NCBI RefSeq assembly: GCF_024199925.1
Contig: NZ_JANADR010000001.1
Coordinates: 2,046,001-2,110,000 of the forward strand
Source: Bradyrhizobium sp. CCGUVB1N3
GTDB taxonomy: Bacteria; Pseudomonadota; Alphaproteobacteria; Rhizobiales; Xanthobacteraceae
Length of the DNA: 64,000 nucleotides
Direction: 5' to 3'
Shown here: piece by piece, positions 17,853 through 28,555 of the stretch
Position numbering within the stretch: the stretch's first letter is position 1
Layout: every line of letters begins with the position of its first letter
Program-made: the position numbers and the translations under genes
Notes under the pieces: model-generated
The model's database searches: none
What the model saw: the letters and a program-made list of their open reading frames with translations, nothing else
Told to the model about the DNA's origin: nothing

Positions 17853-19366
17853 CTCATGTCCCCATGAGTTCGAAGATCGGTCCTCGCAACATGATCCGCG
17901 ACGCGCAACGCCTGGGCGGCGATCGTCAGTGACGGGTTCACCGCTGCCGAGGTCGGCAGGAACGACGCATCGACAACGAACAGATTGGGGTGATCAACGG
18001 CGCGGCAAAACGGATCGAGCGGTGATGTCGCGGGATCGAGACCGATGCGCACCGTCCCGCACTGATGCGAGGGCGTGCGTCGGTCGAACGCCTTTGACAG
18101 TACGATCGGATAACCCGCAGCACGCAGCCGTTCCTTCAATGCCGCCACCAGCGCCAGATGGGTCGTCCAGTTCGAACGCTGCCAGTCGAGCCGGATACTG
18201 GCACCATCGACCGTCACACGGCTCTCGGCGCTCGGTAGATCCTCGCTCATCGCGTACCAGTCGACCGCATGCCGGCTCATCAGCCCAAGCGCCAATTCCG
18301 GCGCGAGCGGCAAGTTGGCCTTCAGAATCGGCGCGGTGACACGTCCAAGCAACTGAATGTTGCCGAGTGGCGGTCCGCCGCGTCCATCATCGAGATAGAA
18401 ATCATTGATGCCGATCGTCTTCTGGTAGATCGAGTCGTTCACGACGCGCGGATCGATCGCCAGCACGGCCGAGGAATTGTGGTTCATGAAGTAGCGGCCG
18501 ACCGCATCGGATCGGTTCGCGATGCCGTCCCGTGACGAGCGCAGAAGCAGCGCGGCCGAATTGACGGCGCCCGCCGCGAGCACGACGACGCCGGCGCCGA
18601 TCATGGTCCGCTCACCGGCCTGGATCACCTCGACGCCGGCGATGCGCTTGCCGTCCGGCTCGACGACAATCCGCTCGACCTTTGCACCTTCACGCAGTTC
18701 GACATTGCCGTGAGCGAGAGCACAGGCAAGCCCGCAGGATTCGGCATCCATCTTGCCGTGCCCGGCGTCCGGAAATGCATCCCAGGGCGTCTTGCCACGT
18801 TTGAGCCATGGCTCGATGTCGATGCCGAGCGGCAGTGAAAACGGATTGAGCCCGATTTTCTTGAGCCGCTGCCGTACCACGGCGATTGCCGGCTCATCCG
18901 GCACCGGGCCGAACGGATAGGGCGCGGAGTGAAAAGGTTCCGAGGAATCGTCCCCGAGCGCGCCGCGCACGTTATAGAGCTGCTCCGCACGACTGTACCA
19001 CGGCTCCAGTTCGCCATAGCCGAACGGCCAGCCCGGCGTCGTTCCGTCGCGGTGCGCGATAGGCGCGAAGTCCTCCGCGCGATAGCGGATGAGCACTGCC
19101 CCGTAGAGCTTGGTATTGCCACCGACGTAATAGTAGTTGCCGGGGTTGAAGGCCTTCCCTGCCCCATCAAGCCAGGACTCCTGCGGCCGGAACACCCCAC
19201 GCTGAAAGATCGCCCTCGCATCCCGCGCAGCCTCGCAGTCGCGCAAACGCTGGCCGCGCTCGAGGATCACGATCCTTGCGCCTGTAGGCGCCAGACCCGC
19301 GGCAAAGGTCGCACCGCCCATGCCCGATCCGATGACGAGGACATCGGCTGTCTCCGTGATCTTCAT
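17849..19366 (-). CDS. GMC-family oxidoreductase (sugar/polyol dehydrogenase type)
   Basis: A 505-residue flavoprotein that differs from its neighbour. The FAD motif is ADVLVIGSGMGGATFAAGLA. It has FNPGNYYYVGGNTKLYGAVL, then HRDGTTPGWPFGYGELEPWY, and the end has SHQCGTVRIGLDPATSPLD and DASFLPTSAAVNPSLTIAAQ with the catalytic His and Asn. These are features of the gluconate/fructose/glucoside-3-dehydrogenase large-subunit branch, which oxidises ring or secondary hydroxyls of sugars and often passes electrons to a cytochrome c. No small subunit or cytochrome lies beside it. It sits between the importer ATPase and the other GMC gene. Confidence 0.88.
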   Translation of the reverse strand: MKITETADVLVIGSGMGGATFAAGLAPTGARIVILERGQRLRDCEAARDARAIFQRGVFRPQESWLDGAGKAFNPGNYYYVGGNTKLYGAVLIRYRAEDFAPIAHRDGTTPGWPFGYGELEPWYSRAEQLYNVRGALGDDSSEPFHSAPYPFGPVPDEPAIAVVRQRLKKIGLNPFSLPLGIDIEPWLKRGKTPWDAFPDAGHGKMDAESCGLACALAHGNVELREGAKVERIVVEPDGKRIAGVEVIQAGERTMIGAGVVVLAAGAVNSAALLLRSSRDGIANRSDAVGRYFMNHNSSAVLAIDPRVVNDSIYQKTIGINDFYLDDGRGGPPLGNIQLLGRVTAPILKANLPLAPELALGLMSRHAVDWYAMSEDLPSAESRVTVDGASIRLDWQRSNWTTHLALVAALKERLRAAGYPIVLSKAFDRRTPSHQCGTVRIGLDPATSPLDPFCRAVDHPNLFVVDASFLPTSAAVNPSLTIAAQALRVADHVARTDLRTHGDMR

Positions 19367-19386
19367 GCAGCTCTCGCAGCGCTCGA

Positions 19387-20499
19387 TCAGAGGCGGCGCG
19401 TGGTCGCTGGGTCGAACAGCACCGCCTTGTCGAGATTGAACGCGAAGGTGTGCGGTTGTCCGAGCCGGACGTCGGCATCGGCTCGCATGCGGGCGGTCAC
19501 CTCCTTGCCCGCGACCCGGATGACGACATAGGTATCCGATCCGGCAGGCTCGATGATCTCGACGCTCGCGTCGAACCTGACAACCGATCTGGCGTTGCGG
19601 TCCATGCTTTCGTCATCGTTCACGGCCTCGGGACGAATGCCGAAGATCACCTTGGCACCGTCCTTGAGCCCGGCAGCATCGGCACTCGCCGGCACCGGCA
19701 ACATGATCGACGACCCATCCTTGCGCGCCAGCGCGATCCGCTGCTGGCCATCCGCCTGCATGACCGTGCCCTCGAGCAGGTTCATCGCCGGCGATCCCAT
19801 GAAGTCCGCGACGAACATGTTGGCTGGACGATTATAGATCTCGCTCGGGCTTCCCACCTGCTGCAGTTCGCCATTCTTGAGCACGGCGATCTTCGTCGCC
19901 AGCGTCATGGCCTCGATCTGATCATGCGTGACGTAAACGATCGTCGTGCCGGTCGTCTGGTGCAGACGCTTGATCTCGACCCGCATGTCGACGCGCAGCT
20001 TGGCATCGAGGTTCGACAACGGCTCGTCGAACAGAAAGACACTGGGTCGTCGGACGAGCGCCCGTCCCATCGCGACCCGCTGTCTTTGTCCGCCGGAAAG
20101 CTGGCTCGGCCGGCGCGACAACAGATGTTCGATCTGCAAGGTCTTCGCGACCGAAGCGACCGCCTGGTCGCGCTCCGCTCTCGGAACACCGCGCATCTCC
20201 ATGCCGAACCCGATGTTCTCGGCGACGGACATGTTCGGGTAGAGCGCATAGGACTGGAACACCATTGCGATGTCCCGCTTTGACGGGTGCAGATCATTGA
20301 CGACGGCGCCGCCGATGCGGATCTCGCCCGAAGAGATCCCCTCCAGACCCGCAATAGTGTTGAGCAGGGTCGACTTACCGCAGCCCGACGGGCCGACCAG
20401 CACCAGAAAGCCGCCCTTCTCGAGCGTGATGTCGATCCCCTTCAGAACCTCGATCGTCCCGAAGCGTTTGCGAAGCGAGCTGATCTCGAGCGTGGCCAT
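19387..20499 (-). CDS. sugar ABC transporter ATP-binding protein (UgpC/MalK type)
   Basis: A 370-residue ATPase with a C-terminal regulatory extension. Walker A is GPSGCGKSTLLN near residue 38, the Q-loop is MVFQSYALYPNMSVAEN, the signature is LSGGQRQRVAMGRALVRRP, Walker B is VFLFDEPLSNLDAKLR, and the H-loop is VYVTHDQIEAM. The C-terminal third (about 240-370) has the TOBE/MOP fold with VIFGIRPEAV, as in carbohydrate importers of the CUT1 class. It lies just downstream of the two permeases, so the order is binding protein, MalF-like, MalG-like, ATPase. Confidence 0.95.
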   Translation of the reverse strand: MATLEISSLRKRFGTIEVLKGIDITLEKGGFLVLVGPSGCGKSTLLNTIAGLEGISSGEIRIGGAVVNDLHPSKRDIAMVFQSYALYPNMSVAENIGFGMEMRGVPRAERDQAVASVAKTLQIEHLLSRRPSQLSGGQRQRVAMGRALVRRPSVFLFDEPLSNLDAKLRVDMRVEIKRLHQTTGTTIVYVTHDQIEAMTLATKIAVLKNGELQQVGSPSEIYNRPANMFVADFMGSPAMNLLEGTVMQADGQQRIALARKDGSSIMLPVPASADAAGLKDGAKVIFGIRPEAVNDDESMDRNARSVVRFDASVEIIEPAGSDTYVVIRVAGKEVTARMRADADVRLGQPHTFAFNLDKAVLFDPATTRRL

Positions 20500-20503
20500 C
20501 TCT

Positions 20504-21451
20504 TCATCCCTTTACGGCGCCAGCCATCAGGCCGCGGACAAAATATCGACCGGCAATGACATAGACGAGCAGCGTCGGCGCGGCGGCAATGATCGCAGCC
20601 GCCATGTTGACGTTGTATTCGACCACACCCGTCGAGGTGTTGACGAGATTGTTGAGCGCGACCGTCATCGGCGCGGTATCGCCGGCCGCAAAGGTCGAGC
20701 CGAACAGGAAATCGTTCCAGATGTTGGTGAACTGATAGATCACGGTGACGATGATGATCGGCGTGGAGTTCGGCAGCAGGATCCGGCGGAAGATCTGGAA
20801 GAAGCTCGCACCGTCGATCATGGCGGCCTTGATGAGTTCGGACGGAAACGCCGCGTAATAGTTGCGGAAGAACAGGGTGGTGAATCCCAGGCCATAGATG
20901 ACGTGCACGATCACCAGATTGACCGTCGCGTTGCCGAGACCGAACGACCAGCCGGTCAGGTCAGCGAGGTTGACTCCGATGCGGCCGAGCATACCGAGGA
21001 TCACGGCCATCGGAATGATGACCGACTGGAAAGGGATGAAGCAGGCGAACAGCATCATCCCGAACACGAGCTTGTGGCCGGGAAAGCTCCACTTGGTCAG
21101 GACGTAGCCGTTCAATGCGCCGAGCAGCGTCGAGATCAGGACTGCCGGAACGACCATCTTCACCGAGTTGAAGAAATAGCCGCTGATCCCGCGTGTGTCC
21201 GACACGCCGATGCGTGCCTCGCCCCACGCCATGGACCAGGGCGCGAACGTCAAGTGCCGCGGGAGAGCGAACATGTTGCCGCCCGTGACCTCGTCCAGCG
21301 GCTTGAGCGACGTCATCACCATGACGACGAGCGGCACGAGATAGACGAGCGCAAAGAGAAACAGCAGGCCATAGATGACGATCCGTGTCGTCGGGGAATG
21401 GCCCGGACGGCGGCGCGGCGGCGCTGACGTGACCAGATCGGCGGCGCTCAT
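20504..21451 (-). CDS. sugar ABC transporter permease (MalG type)
   Basis: A 315-residue membrane protein with about six helices after a basic tail (MSAADLVTSAPPRRRPGHSP). The EAA loop is LIKAAMIDGASFFQIFRRILLPN, giving MalG/CUT1 class. The same frame is open much further upstream across the MalF gene, but that part is noncoding shadow; the start at 21451 is fixed by the ATGA overlap with the preceding permease stop. It pairs with the MalF-type subunit to form the import channel. Confidence 0.93.
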   Translation of the reverse strand: MSAADLVTSAPPRRRPGHSPTTRIVIYGLLFLFALVYLVPLVVMVMTSLKPLDEVTGGNMFALPRHLTFAPWSMAWGEARIGVSDTRGISGYFFNSVKMVVPAVLISTLLGALNGYVLTKWSFPGHKLVFGMMLFACFIPFQSVIIPMAVILGMLGRIGVNLADLTGWSFGLGNATVNLVIVHVIYGLGFTTLFFRNYYAAFPSELIKAAMIDGASFFQIFRRILLPNSTPIIIVTVIYQFTNIWNDFLFGSTFAAGDTAPMTVALNNLVNTSTGVVEYNVNMAAAIIAAAPTLLVYVIAGRYFVRGLMAGAVKG

Positions 21452-22404
21452 CGGTTCTGCTCCCTGGTTTCCGAGTAGATGTAGGGAACCATGATCGCCG
21501 CGATCGTCATCAGCATGATCACCGCGCTGGCCGATCCGATCGCCATCTGGTTGCGGGTGAACGTATAGGAGTACATGAAGGTTGACGGCAGCTCCGCGGC
21601 CCCTCCGGGGTTCTTGCCGGTCACCGACAGCACGAGGTCGTAGGATTTGATCGCCATGTGGGCCAGCACGATCAGAGCCGAGAAGAAGACGGGGCGGATG
21701 ATCGGAATGACGATGCGGCGATAGGTCTGGTAGGTCGAGGCACCGTCGATCTGCGCAGCCTTGAGGATTTCGCCGTCGACACCGCGCAGTCCCGCAAGAA
21801 ACATCGCCATGACGAAACCCGAGCTCTGCCAGATGCCGGCGATCGCGACGCAATAGATCATCATCTTCGGATCGACCACCCAGTCGAAATGGAAGCTGGT
21901 CCATCCCCAATCGTGCAAGGCGTTTTCGAGTCCGATGCGCGGGTCCAGAAACAGCTTCCAGGCCGTGCCGGTGACGATGAACGACAGCGCCAAGGGATAG
22001 AGATAGATCGGCCGCAGAATGCCTTCGCCGCGAATCTTCTGATCGAGCAGGATCGCGAGCAGCAGGCCGAGGAACAGGCAGAAGAAGATGTAGAGGCCAC
22101 CGAACAGACCCATGTTGACGAGGGCGGTGTACCAGTTCGACGGCGGATCGGTCTCGAAGGTCCAGTTCCACAGCCTCAAATAGTTGGTAAAGCCGATGAG
22201 GTTTGTGGTCGGAAACGCCTTCGAACTCGTGAACGACAGAAACAGGGTCCAGAGATTGAAGCCGTAGACGAAGACCAGCACGAGCAGGAATGACGGCGCC
22301 AGCACAAGCCTTGGCAGCCAGTCCTGGAACCACCCGCGCAGAGACGGGCCGAGCTTCCGCCGGGCCATTGCGGTTGCCGCCTCGCGTTCGGTCATCGCGG
22401 TCAT
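21448..22404 (-). CDS. sugar ABC transporter permease (MalF type)
   Basis: A 318-residue membrane protein. After a cytoplasmic lead it has LVLAPSFLLVLVFVYGFNLW as first helix, and the EAA loop is ILKAAQIDGASTYQTYRRIVIP. This is the MalF half of a CUT1 importer. A good ribosome site (GGAGG) lies 6-10 bases before the ATG at 22404. Together with the MalG type, ATPase and binding protein it forms a complete sugar or polyol uptake system. Confidence 0.93.
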   Translation of the reverse strand: MTAMTEREAATAMARRKLGPSLRGWFQDWLPRLVLAPSFLLVLVFVYGFNLWTLFLSFTSSKAFPTTNLIGFTNYLRLWNWTFETDPPSNWYTALVNMGLFGGLYIFFCLFLGLLLAILLDQKIRGEGILRPIYLYPLALSFIVTGTAWKLFLDPRIGLENALHDWGWTSFHFDWVVDPKMMIYCVAIAGIWQSSGFVMAMFLAGLRGVDGEILKAAQIDGASTYQTYRRIVIPIIRPVFFSALIVLAHMAIKSYDLVLSVTGKNPGGAAELPSTFMYSYTFTRNQMAIGSASAVIMLMTIAAIMVPYIYSETREQNR

Positions 22405-22488
22405 GATGATCCTCCGAAAGCCACGCCCCGTCGCCGCGACGAGCCCTGGACGGCGACGCAGGCGTAGCGATGACTTCGATTCCGATGG

Positions 22489-22524
22489 CCTCTCCCGTTT
22501 ACAGAGCAGCGCAAACGGGAGAGG
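22489..22524 (-). promoter_or_regulatory. stem-loop between binding-protein and permease genes
   Basis: CCTCTCCCGTTT (22489-22500) and AAACGGGAGAGG (22513-22524) are a perfect 12-bp inverted repeat with a 12-base loop, 16 bases past the end of the binding-protein gene and before the MalF-type permease. There is no clear T-tract in the leftward direction, so it fits an mRNA-stabilising or attenuating hairpin. Confidence 0.65.
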
Positions 22525-22540
22525 AGCCTCCGAGCCACTA

Positions 22541-23806
22541 CTACTTGGCGGCGTTGATTGATTTCACCAGCTCAGTCACGGCGATGTCCGACGTCTTGAT
22601 CCCGCCATGCATGAACTTGGTCACGACGTCGTAGTACGCCGTGGCGATGGCCGGCGGCTGGGCGTAGTTCTGGGCGAGCGAGCCGAAGAACGTTCCCTTC
22701 GCGTTGGCCGTCTTGACGTCCGCGATGCCCTTCTTGCCGCAGATATCGAACGCCGCATCGGAGACGTCCAATCTCGCCGGAACCGAGCCCTTGATGACGT
22801 TGAACGCCGACTGGACTTCGGGGCTTATCGTCACCTCCGCGAGTGCAAGCTGCGCCGCCTGGCGATCCGCCGGGACTTTGAAGAAGGCGAACATGTCGGA
22901 GTTATAGAACACCGAGCCGTCCGTCCCCGGGAAGCGGTAGCAGAGGAAGTCCTTGCCGGCTTCCTTGTGGGCTGCTGCGAACTCGCCCTTGGCCCAGTCG
23001 CCCATCACCTGCACGAGCGCATCGCCCTTGATCACCATCGCAGTGGCGAGGTTCCAGTCGCGGCCGGTGTAGTTCGGGTCGACATAGTCGCGCAACTTGG
23101 CGAGGTTGTCGAACGCCTTCTTCATCGTGTCCGACTTGAGCGCGCCCTCGTCGAGATCCACGAACGCCTTCTTGTAGAACTCGGTGCCGCCGGTCGACGC
23201 GACGATCGAATCGAACATCGTCGCTTCCTGCCAGGGCTGGCCGCCAAGCGCGAGCGGAACGACCCCGGCTTTTTTCGCCTTGTCGAGCAGTGCAACGAAT
23301 TCATCGAAGTTCTTCGGCTCCGTGCCGCCAATCTTCTCCATGACGGCCTTGTTGAGCCAGATCCAGTTGACGGAGTGGATGTTGACGGGAACGGCGCCCC
23401 ATTTGCCGTTGGTCTTGGCAAACTTCTGCAGCGCTGCCGGGATGAGCTTGTCCCAGCCTTCCTTGTCGGCAAGATTAGAGATATCGGCAAGCGAACCTTG
23501 CTCGGCGTACTCCAGCGCGTAGTAGCCGAGGATCTGCGATGCCGTCGGCGGATTACCCGCGGCGACATTGGCCTTCAGCGTGGTCATTGCCGCACCACCG
23601 CCGCCGCCGGCGACCGGCACGTCCTTCCAGGCATATCCCTGCTTGGCGACGGCCTGCTTGATGACATCGAGCGCAGCCGCTTCGCCACCTGACGTCCACC
23701 AATGCAGCATCTGCACTTCCTTGACGTCCGCCGCGTGCGCCAGCGTCCCATAGCTGATGGTGACGGCAGTCAGAGCCGTCGAGATCAGAAATGCGCGGAA
23801 CTTCAT
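22541..23806 (-). CDS. sugar ABC transporter substrate-binding protein (family 1)
   Basis: A 421-residue periplasmic protein with a signal peptide (MKFRAFLISTALTAVTISYG, cleaved after LAHAA). The mature start is VKEVQMLHWWTSGGEAAALD, followed by VAAGNPPTASQILGYYALEY and VNIHSVNWIWLNKAVMEKIG, all typical of the glucose/mannose-binding extracellular solute-binding protein family 1. Similar proteins bind glucose, galactose or polyols. The start at 23806 is chosen for the signal peptide and a GGGAAGGGA ribosome site; the frame upstream to 23893 is not needed. It heads the transport part of the cluster, after a 150-base gap from the hydratase gene. Confidence 0.92.
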   Translation of the reverse strand: MKFRAFLISTALTAVTISYGTLAHAADVKEVQMLHWWTSGGEAAALDVIKQAVAKQGYAWKDVPVAGGGGGAAMTTLKANVAAGNPPTASQILGYYALEYAEQGSLADISNLADKEGWDKLIPAALQKFAKTNGKWGAVPVNIHSVNWIWLNKAVMEKIGGTEPKNFDEFVALLDKAKKAGVVPLALGGQPWQEATMFDSIVASTGGTEFYKKAFVDLDEGALKSDTMKKAFDNLAKLRDYVDPNYTGRDWNLATAMVIKGDALVQVMGDWAKGEFAAAHKEAGKDFLCYRFPGTDGSVFYNSDMFAFFKVPADRQAAQLALAEVTISPEVQSAFNVIKGSVPARLDVSDAAFDICGKKGIADVKTANAKGTFFGSLAQNYAQPPAIATAYYDVVTKFMHGGIKTSDIAVTELVKSINAAK

Positions 23807-23956
23807 ACGCGTGTCCCTTCCCTTTTTTGGTCGTTTCCTGCCGGAAGCGGTCCGGCACCGTTTCGAGAGGCCTGTTCGGCTCTTGAATTTCATTATCGTT
23901 GTCGTCCGCGGTTACCGCCGAACCCATTGGAGCGGCCCGCCTTCAAAGCTCCTTTC

Positions 23957-24730
23957 CTAGTGTCCAACAAAACGAGGGGCGCGCTTGCCCCTGAAGGCGG
24001 CAACGCCTTCGGCGAGATCGTCGGTCGTGGCGGTGAGCGCGCCAGCAAGCCCTTCGATGGGGGCGTCACTGTCCTCCCCTTCGGCCGCATTGATCATGGC
24101 CTTGACGATCTGCACGGCGAGCGGACCGCGCGCGGCAACGTCGGACGCCAGGCTTTCGGCGCGCATCAGCGCCTGGCCGCCATCGGTCACCTCGTCGACC
24201 AGCCCGAGTTCGCAGCCTTCTTCGGCGGTGAACAGACAGCCCGTGAGCGCCATGCGGCGCACCACGGAGGCGCCGAAGCGGCGAACCAGGCGCTGCGTTC
24301 CCGACCAGCCCGGCGCCATGCCCAGTCCCGTCTCCGGAAGTCCGAGCTTGATGCCACGTTCGGCGATACGTATGTCCGCCACCGCGGCGAGCTCCAGTCC
24401 GCCGCCGAAGGCGTGGCCGGTGAGCGCCGCTATGAGCGGCACGCGCAGGCGCGCCAGCGCCTCGAACGCGCGATGGCCCGCACGCGTCCAATCGCGCCAC
24501 ATGTCGAGCGCCGGCAAGCCGCCCCAGGCCGCAATATCGCCGCCGGCGCAAAATGCCTTGCCTTCGCCAAACAGGATCGCCACGCGGGTCTCGCGCGAGG
24601 CCTCGATGGCCCGCGCCGCCTCGCCAAGCGCCTCGACCATGTCGCGATCAAGCGCATTGAGCTTGTCGGGGCGCTTGAGGGCGAGCCGGGCGATCGATCC
24701 CTGGAAGGTCAATTCGACAAACGGGCTCAA
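23957..24730 (-). CDS. enoyl-CoA hydratase/isomerase family protein
   Basis: A 257-residue crotonase. GxxxxFCAGGDI (GEGKAFCAGGDIAAWGGLP) forms the first oxyanion strand, and LTGHAFGGGLELAAVADIRI is the second. The C-terminal helix contains RKAPRF-like FRGKRAPRFVGH. At the second acidic position the sequence reads PETGLGMAPGWSGTQRLVR, where classical hydratases have a Glu within PE-x-x-LG; the first catalytic Glu is not obvious at the WGGLP site, so it may be an isomerase or another crotonase activity. Its ATG overlaps the stop of the CoA-transferase (ATGA), so the two probably act one after the other on a CoA thioester. Confidence 0.9.
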   Translation of the reverse strand: MSPFVELTFQGSIARLALKRPDKLNALDRDMVEALGEAARAIEASRETRVAILFGEGKAFCAGGDIAAWGGLPALDMWRDWTRAGHRAFEALARLRVPLIAALTGHAFGGGLELAAVADIRIAERGIKLGLPETGLGMAPGWSGTQRLVRRFGASVVRRMALTGCLFTAEEGCELGLVDEVTDGGQALMRAESLASDVAARGPLAVQIVKAMINAAEGEDSDAPIEGLAGALTATTDDLAEGVAAFRGKRAPRFVGH

Positions 24731-26316
24731 GCTGCCCTCCGCAATTCGAGGCCAATCGGTTCGGGACGGAACAGCACGGCCGGCATCAACTTGAGATTGC
24801 CCGCCACTCGCAGTGGGAACTCCGATTGTGCAAGCACGTCGCGTTGCAAGTCAACACCGGGCGCAATCTCGACGACGGTGACGCCTTCCGGCTCGAGCCT
24901 CAAGACGCAACGTTCGGTGACGTAGACGATCTCCTGCCCCTGCGCGACCGCCCGCCTGCCCGAGAAGGACACCTGCTCGACCTCGTTGACGAGCTTCCTG
25001 ACCTTCCCTTCCCTGGCAATCCGCAGTGAGCCATCGGCGATCTCCAGGCCCGCGCCCGCCGTGAAGTAGCCGGAGAACACGATGCGCTTGGCTCGCGCCG
25101 TGATGTCGACAAAGCCGCCGGCCCCGGCCGTCACATGGGGGCGGAGGCCGAGCTTCGAGACGTTGACCGAGCCCGAGCGGTCGATCTGCAGAAACGACAG
25201 CAGCGACATGTCGAAGCCACCGCCCTGGAAATAGGTGAATTGATGCGGCGATTGGACGATCGCCTCGGCATTGGACGCACAGCCGAACTGGAAATCGAGC
25301 AGCGGAACGCCGCCGATGGCGCCCTGCTCGATCACCCAGGTGACCGCACCGTGCCGGCCTTCCTCGATCAGAATACGCGGGACGTTGGCCGAAATGCCGA
25401 ATCCGATGTTGACGGCGTCGCCGTCGCGAAGCTCCATCGCGACGCGACGCGCGATGGCTTTGCCGACGTCGAATTTCGGCATCTCGAACGAGGCGATTGG
25501 TCGAAAGATCTCGCCGGAAATCGCGGGCTCATAGGGTGTGTTTGTGGTCTGGAGCTGGTCCGGGGCCACGACGATGACGTCGACGAGCACGCCGGGCACG
25601 ACGACGTCGTGAGGACGCAAGGTGCCGGCAGCCGCCAGGCGCTTGACCTGCGCGATCACGAGGCCGCCATTGTTGCGCACGCTCAGCGCCTGATCGAGCG
25701 GTCCGAGTATGCCGCCCTCGTGCTCATAGGAGAGGTTGCCGCGCTCGTCGGCGGTGGTGGCGCGAATGATCGCGACCTGCGGAACGATGCTTGGGAAGAA
25801 CAACCAGTCCTCGCCGGCGAAGTTCACACGACTGACGATCGGCTCGGCGGCAGCCTTGGCGTTCATCGCGCAGCCTTCGCGCATCGGGTCGACGAAGGTG
25901 TCCATGCCGACCTTGGTCAGCACGCCCGGGCGCTTCGCGGCGGCTTCACGATGCAAGTCGAACAGGATTCCCGACGGCACATTGTAGGCGGGAATGGTGT
26001 CCCCCGAGATCATCTCCCAGATCGCAGGGGGAGCGGCCGAGGAAGGACCGGACGGATAAGAGCCGGCCAGGACCTTCCTGAGGCATCCAGGCTTTGCGAT
26101 GTGATCGATGCCTTTGACGCCCCACATGTCGCCGGCAGCGATCGGATGCAGCGTCGTCAGGTTGCGCGGGTGGCCTTCCGCATCAAATCTTGCGCCGATG
26201 GCGGCGAGCACCGCATCCGGGCAGCCCAGCCCGGACGACGAGGAGACCGTCACGACGGCACCGTCGGGGATCAGATGCGCCGCCTCCGAAGCGGTCAAGA
26301 CCTTCGTTCGTGCCAT
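24727..26316 (-). CDS. family I acyl-CoA:carboxylate CoA-transferase (YdiF type)
   Basis: A 529-residue single-chain CoA-transferase carrying fused alpha and beta halves, as in propionate/acetate CoA-transferase YdiF and PCT. The alpha half starts KVLTASEAAHLIPDGAVVTV. The catalytic glutamate is in TWVIEQGAIGGVPLLDFQFG in the beta half, matching the (S)EnG/ExGxxG active-site motif. It moves CoA from a donor such as acetyl-CoA to an organic acid. Here it probably activates an acid produced by the oxidoreductases of this cluster. It lies 7 bases after the Gfo/Idh gene and overlaps the crotonase gene. Confidence 0.9.
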   Translation of the reverse strand: MARTKVLTASEAAHLIPDGAVVTVSSSSGLGCPDAVLAAIGARFDAEGHPRNLTTLHPIAAGDMWGVKGIDHIAKPGCLRKVLAGSYPSGPSSAAPPAIWEMISGDTIPAYNVPSGILFDLHREAAAKRPGVLTKVGMDTFVDPMREGCAMNAKAAAEPIVSRVNFAGEDWLFFPSIVPQVAIIRATTADERGNLSYEHEGGILGPLDQALSVRNNGGLVIAQVKRLAAAGTLRPHDVVVPGVLVDVIVVAPDQLQTTNTPYEPAISGEIFRPIASFEMPKFDVGKAIARRVAMELRDGDAVNIGFGISANVPRILIEEGRHGAVTWVIEQGAIGGVPLLDFQFGCASNAEAIVQSPHQFTYFQGGGFDMSLLSFLQIDRSGSVNVSKLGLRPHVTAGAGGFVDITARAKRIVFSGYFTAGAGLEIADGSLRIAREGKVRKLVNEVEQVSFSGRRAVAQGQEIVYVTERCVLRLEPEGVTVVEIAPGVDLQRDVLAQSEFPLRVAGNLKLMPAVLFRPEPIGLELRRAA

Positions 26317-26323
26317 ATCCGCC

Positions 26324-28371
<2,048 letters not shown>

Positions 28372-28392
28372 GCCCTTCGCGAGCCTCCTGAA

Positions 28393-28410
28393 ATTTGGAA
28401 CGTTCCAAAT
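28393..28410. promoter_or_regulatory. LacI-family operator O1
   Basis: ATTTGGAACGTTCCAAAT is a perfect 18-bp palindrome with the central CG step that LacI-type proteins recognise. It sits just upstream of the regulator start at 28371, so it probably controls the whole leftward cluster and the regulator itself. Confidence 0.75.
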
Positions 28411-28489
28411 ACTCCCATTCTCCTCGATGCGCAAGGCTATAAACTGCGGCGGATATAGAATATTGGCCTCGAACGTCAGACCCTTCATA

Positions 28490-28507
28490 TTATAGAACGT
28501 TCCAAAT
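28490..28507. promoter_or_regulatory. LacI-family operator O2
   Basis: The right half GTTCCAAAT is identical to O1 and the left half TTATAGAAC matches six of nine positions around the same central CG. Its centre is 97 bases from that of O1 and it lies 48 bases before the SDR start at 28556, fitting control of the rightward promoter and possibly looping between the two sites. Confidence 0.65.
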
Positions 28508-28555
28508 ATGACGATGCCCATTCGCTTGGGCTCGAGCGCGTGGAGGGAAACCGAT

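Noticed and set aside
20504..22333. 609-residue continuous frame suggesting a fused permease
   Set aside because: Only the last 315 residues are a MalG-type permease. The upstream part is shadow of the MalF gene, which has its own clear frame, and the ATGA overlap fixes the start.
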